The notes: generated from the letters alone by a model not told the origin. A DNA stretch of 64,000 bases from Pantoea sp. Ap-967 (GCF_011752565.1 NZ_VWXK01000002.1:62001-126000); one strand, 5' to 3'; shown: positions 46,117-54,738, counted from the first letter of the stretch. Program-made: numbers and translations.

Positions 46117-46491
46117 GTGCGCAACCTGCCTGGCCGCCAGGGTGGCTTTACCCTGATCGAAGTGCTGGTGGCCCTGACCATCATTGCCGTGGCCATGGCC
46201 GCCGCGGTTCGCGCCACCGGGTTGATGACCCAGGGCAATGGCCTGCTGCGCGACAAGTCGCTGGCCCTGCTGGCGGCGCAAAGCCGCCTGGCCGAGCTGC
46301 GCCTGGAAGGCACCGCGCGCCCGGGCGTGCGCCTGTACCCATGCGACCAGGGGCGCTTGCAGCTGCGTTGTGAGCAGCGCATCGTGGCTGGACCGGGTGG
46401 GTTGGCCCAGGTGACAGTGCAGGTGTTCGAGGCTGGCCGCGAAGGCTCGGCGCTGGCACGCTTGCAATCGGTGTTGCCAAGCCCCGGCTGA
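46117..46491 (+). CDS. gspI: Minor pseudopilin GspI (HxcV-like), divergent from the gsp operon
   Basis: 124 residues from a GTG at 46117. RNLPGRQGG then FTLIEVLVALTIIAVAMAAA is a textbook prepilin helix with Glu +5, and LALLAAQSRLAELRLEG continues the GspI pattern. The C-terminal half holds YPCDQGRLQLRCEQRI with two Cys that may form a disulfide. GspI starts the pseudopilus tip complex with GspJ and GspK. In most systems gspI lies between gspH and gspJ; here it stands alone on the other strand, sharing a promoter region with gspG. No ATG in frame precedes it, so the GTG start is favoured. Confidence 0.9.
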   Translation: MRNLPGRQGGFTLIEVLVALTIIAVAMAAAVRATGLMTQGNGLLRDKSLALLAAQSRLAELRLEGTARPGVRLYPCDQGRLQLRCEQRIVAGPGGLAQVTVQVFEAGREGSALARLQSVLPSPG

Positions 46492-46580
46492 GCGCGACCT
46501 GGCCCTATCGCCCTGGCCGTTTTTCTGCCACTGTGCCCGCGCGATGCGGACCAGCGCGTCGCGCCTTGCCAGGACGTCGC

Positions 46581-47501
46581 ATGAAAACACAAGAACATGG
46601 CAATACGCACAAGGGCTACCGGCGCATCATCCCCTCGATGACCGCACTGCTCGAATTCGAAGCGGTGGCGCGCCACGCCAGCTTCACCCTGGCCGCCCGT
46701 GAGCTGGGGGTTACCCAGGCGGCGGTCAGCAAACAGATCAGGCAACTTGAGGAAAACCTGAACGTGCAGCTGTTCCAGCGGCTGCACCGTGGCATCCGCC
46801 TGACCAGCGAGGGCCAGGCGCTGTTCACGGTATTGTCCGAATCGCTGCAGAAGGTGGCCACGGTGTTCGACCGGCTCAGCGAAGGCAACAACGAGCAGGA
46901 ACTGGTGCTGAGCACTACCGCCACCTTCAGCCATCTGCGGGTGATGCCGCGCCTGAGCGGGCTGCGCGAGGCCATGCCCCAGGTGCACCTGCGCCTGGCC
47001 ACGCAGATGTTTACCGGCGACTTGCGCAACCCGGACATCGACCTGCTGGTGCGTTATGGCGATGGGCGCTGGAAGGATGGCCAGGCCTTGCACTTGTTCG
47101 AGGAGGAGATCTTCCCGGTGTGCTCGCCCGCCTGGCTGGCACGCCATGGCGAACCCGACTCGCTGCAAGCGCTGTACGGCACCGACCTGCTCGACGCCGA
47201 CGCCACCACAGAAGGCTGGATGACCTGGCCCACCTGGTTCCGCGAGCTGGGCGAACACCCGCCCAAGCTCAATTACCGGCTGCGCTGCCACCTGTACACC
47301 GATACCATCCAGGCCGCATTGCACGGGCACGGGGTGGCGCTGGGCTGGGGGCGGATGATCGATCACCTGCTGGCGTCGGGGGAACTGGTGAAGTTGACCG
47401 ACCTGGTGGTGAGGCCGCGGGAGGCCTATTACTTGGTGGTGCCCCATGGGCGCGAAACTACGAGCACGGTGCTGGGCCTGGTGGATTGGTTGCGCAGTTG
47501 A
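46581..47501 (+). CDS. LysR-family regulator (GcvA-like)
   Basis: 306 residues. After a 19-residue polar extension, MTALLEFEAVARHASFTLAA and RELGVTQAAVSKQIRQLEEN form the helix-turn-helix. RIHRGIRLT-like RLHRGIRLTSEGQAL is the GcvA/AmpR-group wing. The effector domain has DIDLLVRYGDGRWKDG, typical of the group. ATG 46581 follows CCAGGACGTCGC. It is 90 bases behind gspI on the same strand, and a REP pair follows it. A link to secretion is possible by position only; the target genes cannot be named. Confidence 0.9.
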   Translation: MKTQEHGNTHKGYRRIIPSMTALLEFEAVARHASFTLAARELGVTQAAVSKQIRQLEENLNVQLFQRLHRGIRLTSEGQALFTVLSESLQKVATVFDRLSEGNNEQELVLSTTATFSHLRVMPRLSGLREAMPQVHLRLATQMFTGDLRNPDIDLLVRYGDGRWKDGQALHLFEEEIFPVCSPAWLARHGEPDSLQALYGTDLLDADATTEGWMTWPTWFRELGEHPPKLNYRLRCHLYTDTIQAALHGHGVALGWGRMIDHLLASGELVKLTDLVVRPREAYYLVVPHGRETTSTVLGLVDWLRS

Positions 47502-47526
47502 ACCCGAGCAGCCGCACCGCAAGCCC

Positions 47527-47632
47527 CTGTAGGAGCGAGCAAAGCTCGCGATGCGATCGGCCAGGTGCAACAGGCCTCAAGGTATCAACTTGCCTGTGGA
47601 ACCGCATCGCGAGCTGCGCTCGCTCCTACCGG
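47527..47632. repeat. Inverted REP pair between the LysR gene and sodC
   Basis: TGTAGGAGCGAGCAAAGCTC GCGATGCG begins at 47528, and the inverse with GAGCTGCGCTCGCTCCTACC ends at 47630, with about 50 bases between. The two flanking genes converge here, so the pair can end both transcripts. ATTTTTGC after the right copy gives a short T-run. Confidence 0.85.
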
Positions 47633-47652
47633 ATTTTTGCAAGGCTCAGGGG

Positions 47653-48168
47653 TTAATCGACCACCCCGCAGGCCACGCGGGCCCCGCCGCCGCCGAGCTT
47701 TTCGGGGTGGTCGCTGTGGTTGTCGCCGCCGGCATGCACCATCAGGGCGTGGCCCTTGAAGTCGGTGGCTTTCAAGCGCGGCGCCAGCACCGGATAGGTG
47801 GCCCTGCCATCGGCTGCGACATAGAGCGCGGGCAAGTCCCCACGGTGGCCGCTGTCGTCATAAGGGCCTTTGTGGGCGTTGCTGCCAGCCGGGTCCCAGT
47901 GGCCACCCGCTGCCCCGGCGGGCACCGCCTTGCCATTGTCCTGGGCTGGCGCGCAGGAGGGGTTCTGGTGCAGGTGGAAACCGTGAATGCCAGGCGGCAG
48001 GTCCTTGAGGTTGGGGGTAAGCAATGTGCCGTATTTATTCTGCTCGATGCTGACGGTGCCGATCGACTTGCCTGGGCCATCGGCGCCGGCCAGCTTCAGC
48101 TCCACAGTCTGCGCGGCCTGGGCAAGGCCGGCGGTGGCCAGAAGCGTGGTAAAAATGATTGCTTTCAT
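47653..48168 (-). CDS. sodC: Periplasmic Cu,Zn superoxide dismutase
   Basis: 171 residues. MKAIIFTTLLATAGLAQA is a Sec signal. Copper ligands are His65 and His67 in GFHLHQ, His90 in GGHWDP and His145 in LMVHAGGDN; zinc ligands include His99, His108 and Asp111. Cys72 and Cys167 form the conserved disulfide, and the electrostatic loop arginine is in GGGGARVACGVV. The enzyme converts superoxide to peroxide and oxygen in the periplasm. GGAGACACCC precedes the ATG at 48168. A LysR gene starts 125 bases away in the other direction and may control it. Confidence 0.96.
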   Translation of the reverse strand: MKAIIFTTLLATAGLAQAAQTVELKLAGADGPGKSIGTVSIEQNKYGTLLTPNLKDLPPGIHGFHLHQNPSCAPAQDNGKAVPAGAAGGHWDPAGSNAHKGPYDDSGHRGDLPALYVAADGRATYPVLAPRLKATDFKGHALMVHAGGDNHSDHPEKLGGGGARVACGVVD

Positions 48169-48293
48169 CGGGTGTCTCCATGGCATTGGCTTAACGGGTG
48201 TCGTCCCCACGTAACAGGTGGGACTGCGCAGCTTGCCAGCCATTCCATCCGGCCACAGACTGAAACACTTCCCTCTGCCCGGAGCCGCCCTGC

Positions 48294-49157
48294 GTGTCCC
48301 TCAAAGCCCTGCGCACCCTGGTGACCATCGCCCGCCACGGCACTTTCGCCCGTGCTGCCGACTTGCTCAGCCTCACCCCCTCGGCAGTGAGCCTGCACAT
48401 CAAGACCCTGGAGGATGAACTGCAGGTCAGCCTGTTCGACCGCAGCCGCCGCCAAGTGGTGCTGACCGAGGCGGGGCAACTGGCCGTGGCCCGGGCCGAA
48501 AGCCTGCTGGCCGCCTACGAGGAACTGGCCGACGCCCTGGCCAGTGGCCCAAGCCTGCGTGGCCGGCTGCGCCTGGGGGCGATTCACACGGTGCTGGCGC
48601 GGCGCCTGCCCAAGGCGCTGGTGTGGATCAAGGCGCACCACCCGGACCTGCACATCAGCGTGGCCTCGGGCATGTCGGCGGAGCTGGCGCGGCGGGTCGA
48701 GGACGGTGAGCTGGACGCTGCAATCACCACCGAGCCGGTCAGCCCCTACCCGCAGAGCCTGGGCTACATCCCACTGTTCGAAGACCGCTTCTGGGCCATC
48801 GCCAGCCCTGAACTGAGCGGCCAGAGCGTGCCGCAGTTACTGGCCAGCCAGCCGTTCCTGCGCTTCGACAAACGCGCCTGGGCCGGGCGGCAGATCGAAC
48901 AGGAACTGCGCCGCCAGCACCTGCAGGTCAGCGAGCAGATGGAGCTGGACAGCCAGGAAGCGCTGGCGCGCATGGCGGTGATGGGCCTGGGGGTGGCGAT
49001 CATTCCCATGTCCGACGAAGACCTGCAGCGCCTGCCCCCGGCCACCTGCCTGCCCTTTGGCCAGCCGCAACTCAGGCGCCGGGTGGTGCTGTTGGAGCAT
49101 GAAAAAAGCCAGCGGCGACACCTGACGGCAGTGCTCAAGACGGCACTGGACGCCTGA
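48294..49157 (+). CDS. LysR-family transcriptional regulator
   Basis: 287 residues from a GTG at 48294 with GGAG 10 bases ahead. MSLKALRTLVTIARHGTFAR and AADLLSLTPSAVSLHIKTLE make the DNA-binding part; the effector domain includes HTVLARRLPKALVWIKAHHP and MAVMGLGVAIIPMSDEDL. The last is the common closing region near the ligand pocket. It is divergent from sodC and 101 bases upstream of an AEC transporter gene on the same strand, so either could be its target. Nothing in the sequence shows the effector. Confidence 0.9.
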   Translation: MSLKALRTLVTIARHGTFARAADLLSLTPSAVSLHIKTLEDELQVSLFDRSRRQVVLTEAGQLAVARAESLLAAYEELADALASGPSLRGRLRLGAIHTVLARRLPKALVWIKAHHPDLHISVASGMSAELARRVEDGELDAAITTEPVSPYPQSLGYIPLFEDRFWAIASPELSGQSVPQLLASQPFLRFDKRAWAGRQIEQELRRQHLQVSEQMELDSQEALARMAVMGLGVAIIPMSDEDLQRLPPATCLPFGQPQLRRRVVLLEHEKSQRRHLTAVLKTALDA

Positions 49158-49258
49158 AACCCTGCAGTTTTTCTCAATGGTCAGTGCAGAAATCAGCGTT
49201 TTTACCAACCGGTCGTTCACGTTAACCTCAGCCGTACCCGACCTCGGAACGCACCTTC

Positions 49259-50176
49259 ATGCTCCCTCTGCTAGTGACCACGCTGCTTCCCATCATCCTG
49301 CTGATCGCCCTGGGCACGTTCCTGCGCGTGCGCGGCTTTCTCGCCGAGAGTTTCTGGCCGGGCGCCGAGCGCCTGAGCTACTACGTGCTGCTGCCCTGCC
49401 TGTTCCTGCACGGCCTGGCCACCGCCAACCTGGAAGGCGTGCCGGTGCTGGGCATGGTTGGTGTGCTGATGCTCTCGACCGTGCTCGGCGCCTTGTTGCT
49501 GGTGCTGTACCAAGGCGCTGCCAGCCATGATGGCGCCGACTTCACGTCGGTGTTCCAGGGCGGTGTGCGCTTCAACAACTATATCGGCGCCACCCTCGCT
49601 GCCGGGCTGTATGGCAGCGCGGGGATTGCCCTGGCGGCAGTGGCCAACGCCTCCATCGTGCCGCTGGTGAACCTGCTTTGCGTACTGGTGTTCGCCCGCT
49701 TCAGTGCCCGCCACAGCTCGCCGGCCACGGTGCTGCGAGCGATCTTCGCCAACCCGCTGATCGTTGGCTGCGCCGGCGGCCTGCTGCTGCGGGTGACGGG
49801 GCTGGGCCTGCCTGCTGGGCTTGAACCGACGGTAAAAGCGCTGGGCCAGGCCGCCCTGCCCCTGGGCCTGCTGTGCGTGGGCGCCGCCCTGGGTGGCGCC
49901 AGCCTGGGCCAGCAGGTAAAGCCGCTGGTGGCCGCGTCGGCGTTCAAGTTCCTGGTGATGCCGCTGACCACCTGGGGCCTGTGCCGCCTGCTCGGGCTGG
50001 GCGGCCAGGCGGCGGTGGTGGCGGTGTTGTTCCAGGCGTTGCCGACGGCCTCTTCGTCCTACGTGATGGCGCGGCAGATGGGCGGCAATGCGCCGCTGAT
50101 GGCGACCATCATCGCCCTGCAAACCGTGGCTGCAGCCTTGACATTACCTTTGGTGTTAATGCTTTCGCTTGGCTAG
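49259..50176 (+). CDS. AEC (auxin efflux carrier) family transporter
   Basis: 305 residues with about ten hydrophobic segments. LPIILLIALGTFLRVRGFLA and LSYYVLLPCLFLHGLATANL open the first half, and GGVRFNNYIGATLAAGLYG is the family core with Asn-rich crossing. The second half ends in ALPTASSSYVMARQMGGNAP, the diagnostic last motif. Bacterial members carry malate, malonate or other acids. Transcription is with the LysR gene before it, at a 101-base distance. The stop is followed within 33 bases by the SleB-type gene. Confidence 0.92.
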   Translation: MLPLLVTTLLPIILLIALGTFLRVRGFLAESFWPGAERLSYYVLLPCLFLHGLATANLEGVPVLGMVGVLMLSTVLGALLLVLYQGAASHDGADFTSVFQGGVRFNNYIGATLAAGLYGSAGIALAAVANASIVPLVNLLCVLVFARFSARHSSPATVLRAIFANPLIVGCAGGLLLRVTGLGLPAGLEPTVKALGQAALPLGLLCVGAALGGASLGQQVKPLVAASAFKFLVMPLTTWGLCRLLGLGGQAAVVAVLFQALPTASSSYVMARQMGGNAPLMATIIALQTVAAALTLPLVLMLSLG

Positions 50177-50209
50177 ACTGAGCAGCAGCCCACCCTTGGA
50201 AGCTCGACC

Positions 50210-50821
50210 ATGCGCCCGTGCCTGATGCTGATTGCTGTTTTCGCGGCCCTCGTCATTGGGCCTGTTCATGCGGCGGACACAGCCAAGGCTGCAGTAGCCG
50301 AAGACAAGGCACACGAACTTGAGAAAAAGGTGGTGGAAGACGCCCCTCCACCGAAAAAGGCCGAAACCATCACACCCAGCGAAGTACAGGCGGTGGACCC
50401 GGCAGGCCAGGCGCCGCTGGACGACAGCATCACCTGCCTTGCGCGCACCATCTATTGGGAAGCCAAGGGCGCCGACTCCGAGGACATGAGCGCAGTGGCC
50501 AGCGTGGTGATCAACCGCCTGGGCCATGACGGCTTCCCCGACACCATCTGCGGTGTGGTCAAGCAGGGCGTGGAGCACAAGGCCTGCCAGTTTTCCTGGT
50601 GGTGCGATGGGCGCTCCGACCAGGTCGAGGAGCCACAGCGCTATGACGTGGCCAAGGAAATCGCCCGCAAGGCCCTGAACCAGCAACTGAAGGACACCAC
50701 CGGCGGTGCGCTGTACTTCCACGACCGCAATGTGCACCCCGACTGGGCCAAGGCCTACCGCAAGACGGCCCAGACCCAGCATTTCCTGTTCTACAAACCG
50801 AACCAGTCACTGGCCCGCTGA
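50210..50821 (+). CDS. SleB-type cell-wall hydrolase
   Basis: 203 residues. MRPCLMLIAVFAALVIGPVH leads into a signal cleaved near VHAADT. A charged Lys/Glu-rich linker (24-70) precedes the catalytic domain of the Hydrolase_2/SleB type: CLARTIYWEAKGADSEDMSA with catalytic Glu84, SVVINRLGHDGFPDTICGVV, and CQFSWWCDGRSDQVEE. Such enzymes cut peptidoglycan glycan strands in the periplasm. The ending GGALYFHDRNVHPDWAKAYR is also typical. A strong intrinsic terminator follows at 50870, so this gene ends its transcript. Confidence 0.93.
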   Translation: MRPCLMLIAVFAALVIGPVHAADTAKAAVAEDKAHELEKKVVEDAPPPKKAETITPSEVQAVDPAGQAPLDDSITCLARTIYWEAKGADSEDMSAVASVVINRLGHDGFPDTICGVVKQGVEHKACQFSWWCDGRSDQVEEPQRYDVAKEIARKALNQQLKDTTGGALYFHDRNVHPDWAKAYRKTAQTQHFLFYKPNQSLAR

Positions 50822-50869
50822 GGCGCCATCGCACTTTTCCGACGTTCGCCGGTCTACTCCCTCTTTTAC

Positions 50870-50896
50870 CGCCCGCAGGCTTTTTGCGGGCGTTTT
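50870..50896 (+). terminator. Intrinsic terminator after the SleB-type gene
   Basis: CGCCCGCA, a GGCTTTT loop and TGCGGGCG form a perfect 8-bp GC stem followed by TTTTC. It lies about 50 bases past the stop at 50821, before the CAP-domain gene. Confidence 0.92.
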
Positions 50897-50987
50897 CATT
50901 GCTTTGCACAAGACCGGGCCAAACGCCTCTGGCTTGTGTAGGATGAGCAGCGCATACCAAGACGCTGCCAGTCACAGGGAGATCCAC

Positions 50988-51839
50988 ATGCGCGTCCTGT
51001 CATCCGTTGCCGCCTTGTCGCTGGGCCTGGTGTTGTCGACCGGAGCCTTGGCCGTCACCGGCGAAGAGGCGCAGCTGATCGATACGATCAACGTCTACCG
51101 TAGCCAGGCCCAGCGCTGTGGCGGCGAGGCTTCGCTGGAGCTGCCGCCGTTGAACAGCGACACGCGCCTTGCGCTGTCGCCGGAAGGCACCCGTGACCTG
51201 CAGCAGGCCATGAGCCGTGCGGCCTACCCGATGGTCAACGTTCAGGCCATCAGCTTGTCAGGCCCGCGTGATGCGCGTGCGGCCATGCACGCCATCGAGG
51301 AAAGCTTCTGCCAGGTGGTGCTCGACCCGCAGTTCGTCGATATCGGTGTCAGCCAGGAGGGCCGCGACTGGCGCATCGTGCTCGCCCGGCCACTGCTCAG
51401 CGGGCGCCTGGGCGACTGGCAGGCCGAAGGGCAGAAGCTGCTGCAGGCGATCAACGTCGCGCGCAGGGCGCCGCGCCAATGCGGCGGCCAGCCGTTCGCC
51501 GCGGCCGCGCCGCTGGCCTGGAACGCGGTGCTGGCGGGGGTGGCGGCTAACCACACGCGGGCCATGGCCAACCAGAATTTCTTCGACCATATCGACAAGG
51601 ACGGGCGCACGCCGGGCGACCGCGCCGAACTTGCCGGCTACTTGTATCAGCAGATTGGCGAGAACATTGCCGCCGGGCGTGACTCGGCGCAGAAGGTGGT
51701 CGACGGCTGGCTGGCCAGCCCCGGGCACTGCGCGACGCTGATGAACCCAGACTACCGCGAAATGGGCGCCGCCTACGCCGTAGACCCTAAAAGCGACGCG
51801 GGCATCTACTGGACCGGGTTGTTCGGCACGCCGCAATAA
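50988..51839 (+). CDS. Secreted CAP-domain protein with a degenerate duplicate domain
   Basis: 283 residues. MRVLSSVAALSLGLVLSTGA is a signal peptide. The C-terminal half (about 147-280) is a full CAP/SCP domain: LAWNAVLAGVAANHTRAMAN, FFDHIDKDGRTPGDRAELAG, IGENIAAGRDSAQKVVDGWL and GHCATLMNPDYREMGAAYA. The N-terminal half (25-138) repeats its start and end (INVYRSQAQRCGGE against INVARRAPRQCGGQ; SFCQVVLDPQFVDIGVS against GHCATLMNPDYREMGAA) but has lost the His-containing centre. Role unknown; CAP proteins bind lipids or act outside the cell. GGGAGATCCAC precedes the ATG. The 3' end overlaps the opposite regulator gene by 34 bases. Confidence 0.88.
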   Translation: MRVLSSVAALSLGLVLSTGALAVTGEEAQLIDTINVYRSQAQRCGGEASLELPPLNSDTRLALSPEGTRDLQQAMSRAAYPMVNVQAISLSGPRDARAAMHAIEESFCQVVLDPQFVDIGVSQEGRDWRIVLARPLLSGRLGDWQAEGQKLLQAINVARRAPRQCGGQPFAAAAPLAWNAVLAGVAANHTRAMANQNFFDHIDKDGRTPGDRAELAGYLYQQIGENIAAGRDSAQKVVDGWLASPGHCATLMNPDYREMGAAYAVDPKSDAGIYWTGLFGTPQ

Positions 51840-52804
51840 GCGCCCTGGCTGCGCAGCGCCAACGCGGTGCAGCCAAAGCGCTGGCGCACGCACTTGCCCA
51901 GGTAGCTGGCATCCCCCAGGCCCACTTCATCGGCGATCTGCGCAAGGCTATGGCTTGAGTTGACCAGCCGCCAACGGGCCTGCTGCAGGCGCATCTCCTG
52001 CCACCAGGCCTTGGCGGTCATGCCGTGGCTGGCCTGGAACTGGCGGTCGAGCTGGCGGCGGCTGATGCCCAGTTCGGCCGCCAGCTGTTCAATGGACGCG
52101 CGCGCCCCCAGGTGATGGCGCATCAGCGCCAGCGCCCGCTGCACCTGGCGCCCATGCCCGGCGTCAGCGTCCAGCGAGCGCAAGGCATGGCGGCTGTCAC
52201 GCGACTCGTCCACCAGCATATCGGCCAGGCCCTTGAGCGCCCGGGCGCGGCCGCAGGCTTGCGCCAAAAGGGCCACGGCGAGGTCGATGGCGGCCGTGCC
52301 ACCGGCGCAGGTGATGCGCCCCGCGTCGATGCAATACAACTGCTCGCGCAGCACCTGCAGCTGGGGAAAGGCGGCGCGAAACTCTGCTTCATGGCGCCAA
52401 TGCACCACCACCTTGCGCCCGTCGAGCAAACCGCAGGCAGCCAACAGAAAGGCCGCATTGTCGATGGCGACCAACTGCAGGCCGGCCTTGGCTGCGCGCT
52501 TGAGCAGGCGCTGGCAAACGGGTGCCAGGGCGGCAGTGGCGCTGGCATTGCGGCTGCCGAACAGCACCAGGTAGTCGTACTCGGCCAGGTTGAGTTCATG
52601 TGCATTGGCCTCGACTTGCAGCACCGCACCGCTGCTGGAGGGCACCGCTTCCCCGGTCAGCCCGGCGAGGGTCCAGCTGCAGTAGCGCTGCTGGCTGTAG
52701 TCTTCGTCATCGGCGCTAAAACGCAGCTTGTCGAGAAACGCACCGAAGGGGAGCAAGGCGAAGTCGGGCAACGGCAGAATCAGCAGGCGGATGTCGGCGG
52801 GCAT
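51806..52804 (-). CDS. GlxA-family AraC-type regulator (DJ-1/PfpI plus helix-turn-helix)
   Basis: 332 residues. Residues 1 to about 190 form a DJ-1/PfpI-like ligand domain (MPADIRLLILPLPDFALLPF, YDYLVLFGSRNA, DNAAFLLAACGLLDGRKVVV, CAGGTAAIDLAVALLA). An AraC-type DNA-binding region follows: RASIEQLAAELGISRRQLDR and LAQIADEVGLGDASYLGKCV. Such proteins control choline/arginine-type catabolism or export, often sensing an amine. It is divergent from a LysE/RhtB exporter gene across 99 bases, so it likely controls that gene. ATG 52804 is used; upstream codons in the same frame have no start with a good ribosome site. Confidence 0.9.
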   Translation of the reverse strand: MPADIRLLILPLPDFALLPFGAFLDKLRFSADDEDYSQQRYCSWTLAGLTGEAVPSSSGAVLQVEANAHELNLAEYDYLVLFGSRNASATAALAPVCQRLLKRAAKAGLQLVAIDNAAFLLAACGLLDGRKVVVHWRHEAEFRAAFPQLQVLREQLYCIDAGRITCAGGTAAIDLAVALLAQACGRARALKGLADMLVDESRDSRHALRSLDADAGHGRQVQRALALMRHHLGARASIEQLAAELGISRRQLDRQFQASHGMTAKAWWQEMRLQQARWRLVNSSHSLAQIADEVGLGDASYLGKCVRQRFGCTALALRSQGAYCGVPNNPVQ

Positions 52805-52903
52805 GGCGATGTCCAGAAAGCACCATTGAACGTCCAGATCATACCCTGCACTTTTGCCACTGTCCCTTAGACTGAGCCCCTGAACGTTCGCGAGGTACTT
52901 TTC

Positions 52904-53515
52904 ATGGCACTCAATACCTGGCTCATCTACCTGTTGGCGAGCATCGGCCTGTCGCTGACTCCTGGGCCCAACAGCCTGTTGGCGCTGACCCACGGCGCGC
53001 TGTATGGCGCACGCCGCACGCTGTTCACCATTGTTGGCGGGGTGTTTGGCTTCAGTGCACTCATTGCCCTGGCGATGTTTGGCCTGACCGCCTTGCTGCA
53101 GGCGTCTGCTTCGGTGCTGACGGTGCTCAAATGGGTGGGCGGCGCCTACCTGGTGTGGCTGGGTATTCAGCTGTGGCGCAGCCCTGCCCTGCACCTGGAA
53201 GTCAGCGAGCGGACGGCGCGCCTGGGCAACGCGGGCCTGTTCCGTCAGGGGCTGCTGTCGGCCCTGGCCAACCCCAAGGTGCTGCTGTTCTATGGGGCGT
53301 TCCTGCCACAGTTCATCGACCCGCAGCGGGGGCTGTTGCTGCAGTTCGCAATCATGGCCGCGACCTTTGCCAGCGTAGAGTGCATGGTGGAGTACCTGCT
53401 GGCGCGCCTGGCGTTTCGCATCCGGCCATGGCTGGCAAAGGGCGGCAAGGGTTTCAATCGCTGCTGCGGCGGCCTGTTCGCCGTGATTGGCGTGGCCCTG
53501 CCGCTGGGCCGCTGA
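52904..53515 (+). CDS. LysE/RhtB-family amino acid exporter
   Basis: 203 residues with six hydrophobic segments. LLASIGLSLTPGPNSLLALT holds the family PGPN motif, HGALYGARRTLFTIVGGVFG follows, and ALANPKVLLFYGAFLPQFID is the second signature. The product exports an amino acid or derivative across the inner membrane. The upstream gene, divergent, encodes a GlxA-type regulator. A GAACGTTC palindrome (52882-52889) lies about 15 bases before the ATG and a matching TGAACGT half at 52827, which could be regulator sites. Confidence 0.92.
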   Translation: MALNTWLIYLLASIGLSLTPGPNSLLALTHGALYGARRTLFTIVGGVFGFSALIALAMFGLTALLQASASVLTVLKWVGGAYLVWLGIQLWRSPALHLEVSERTARLGNAGLFRQGLLSALANPKVLLFYGAFLPQFIDPQRGLLLQFAIMAATFASVECMVEYLLARLAFRIRPWLAKGGKGFNRCCGGLFAVIGVALPLGR

Positions 53516-53538
53516 ACCTGCCGCCGACGGGGGCCTTG

Positions 53539-54738
53539 TCAGGCCCGCCGGGAAACCGCCAGGAAGATCACCAGCGCCAGGCCCGGCAAGGCGGCGCCGA
53601 CCAACGCCACACCTTGCCAGCCATACTGGGCAAACACCACGCTGGCCACTGCCGAGCCTAGCGCGCCGCCCAGGAAGATGCTGGTCATGTACAGCGCGTT
53701 CAGCCGCCCGCGGCCGGCTGGGTCCAGCGCGTACACCTCGCGTTGGCCAATCACCATGTTCATCTGCACCGCGAAGTCCAGCAGCACACCGGTCAGGCCC
53801 AGGCCGACCACGCTGTAGCCCGGCGTGGTGAGGCCGATCAGCAGCGCTGCGGGGGCTAGCACCAGGGCCAGCAGCGAGCCGGCGCGGGCATGGCCGGCAT
53901 CGGCCAGGCGCCCGGCCATGGGCGCGGCGATGGCGCCCACCGCGCCCACCAGGGCGAACAGGGCGATCTGGCTTTGCGACAGGCCATGTTCAGCGGCCAG
54001 GGCCAGCGGCACGGCCGTCCAGTACAGGCTGAAGGCAGCGAACATCAACGCCTGGTACAGCGAGCGCTGGCGCAGCACCGGGTAGCGACGCAACAGGGCA
54101 ACCATCGACGCCATCAGGCCGGCATAGCTGGCCTTGTGCTCTGGCACCCGGCGCGGCAAGGTCTGCGCCAGCAGCAGGATGATCGCCAGCATCAGCACGG
54201 CTGCGCCGATGAACACCGTGCGCCAGCCGAAGTGATCGGCCACCAGGCTGGACAGTGGCCGCGCCAGCAGGATGCCGAGCAGCAGGCCACCCATGATGTT
54301 GCCGACCACGCGGCCACGCTGTTGCTCCGGCGCCAGGTGCGCCGCCAGCGGAATCAGCATTTGCACCGCCACCGAACTGAAGCCGATCAGCAAGGCATAG
54401 GCCAGGAACAATGGGCCCTGGCCGCTGCGGCTGGTGCCTGCCAGCAGCAACGCGGCACAGGCCAGCATCGCCGTGACGATCATCAGGCGGCGGTTTTCCA
54501 CAAGGTCGGCCAGCGGCACCAGCAACAGCAGGCCCAGGGCGTAGCCCAGCTGGGTCAACGACACGATCAGGCTGGCGTGCTCATGGGACAAGCCCAGGTC
54601 CGGGGCGATCAGGCCGACGATGGGTTGGGCGTAGTAGATGTTGGCGACGATCGCGCCGCAGCAGAATGCCAGCAGCGTGACCAGGGTGCGGCTCAGCCCG
54701 CCATGGGCAGGCTGGGCGGCGGCAAGGGAGGGATTCAT
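53539..54738 (-). CDS. MFS drug/metabolite exporter (DHA1 type)
   Basis: 399 residues with 12 hydrophobic segments. CCGAIVANIYYAQPIVGLIA is the first helix of a common proteobacterial MFS group (Asn-Ile-Tyr-Tyr-Ala-Gln-Pro), followed by GYALGLLLLVPLADLVENRR, the loop 2-3 motif, and AGRLADAGHARAGSLLALVL in the second half. Length and the lack of PESPRWL distinguish it from the sugar-porter type at 2037. It probably exports a small molecule; the substrate is unknown. The LysR gene lies 112 bases upstream on the same strand and might control both it and the cupin gene. Confidence 0.88.
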   Translation of the reverse strand: MNPSLAAAQPAHGGLSRTLVTLLAFCCGAIVANIYYAQPIVGLIAPDLGLSHEHASLIVSLTQLGYALGLLLLVPLADLVENRRLMIVTAMLACAALLLAGTSRSGQGPLFLAYALLIGFSSVAVQMLIPLAAHLAPEQQRGRVVGNIMGGLLLGILLARPLSSLVADHFGWRTVFIGAAVLMLAIILLLAQTLPRRVPEHKASYAGLMASMVALLRRYPVLRQRSLYQALMFAAFSLYWTAVPLALAAEHGLSQSQIALFALVGAVGAIAAPMAGRLADAGHARAGSLLALVLAPAALLIGLTTPGYSVVGLGLTGVLLDFAVQMNMVIGQREVYALDPAGRGRLNALYMTSIFLGGALGSAVASVVFAQYGWQGVALVGAALPGLALVIFLAVSRRA

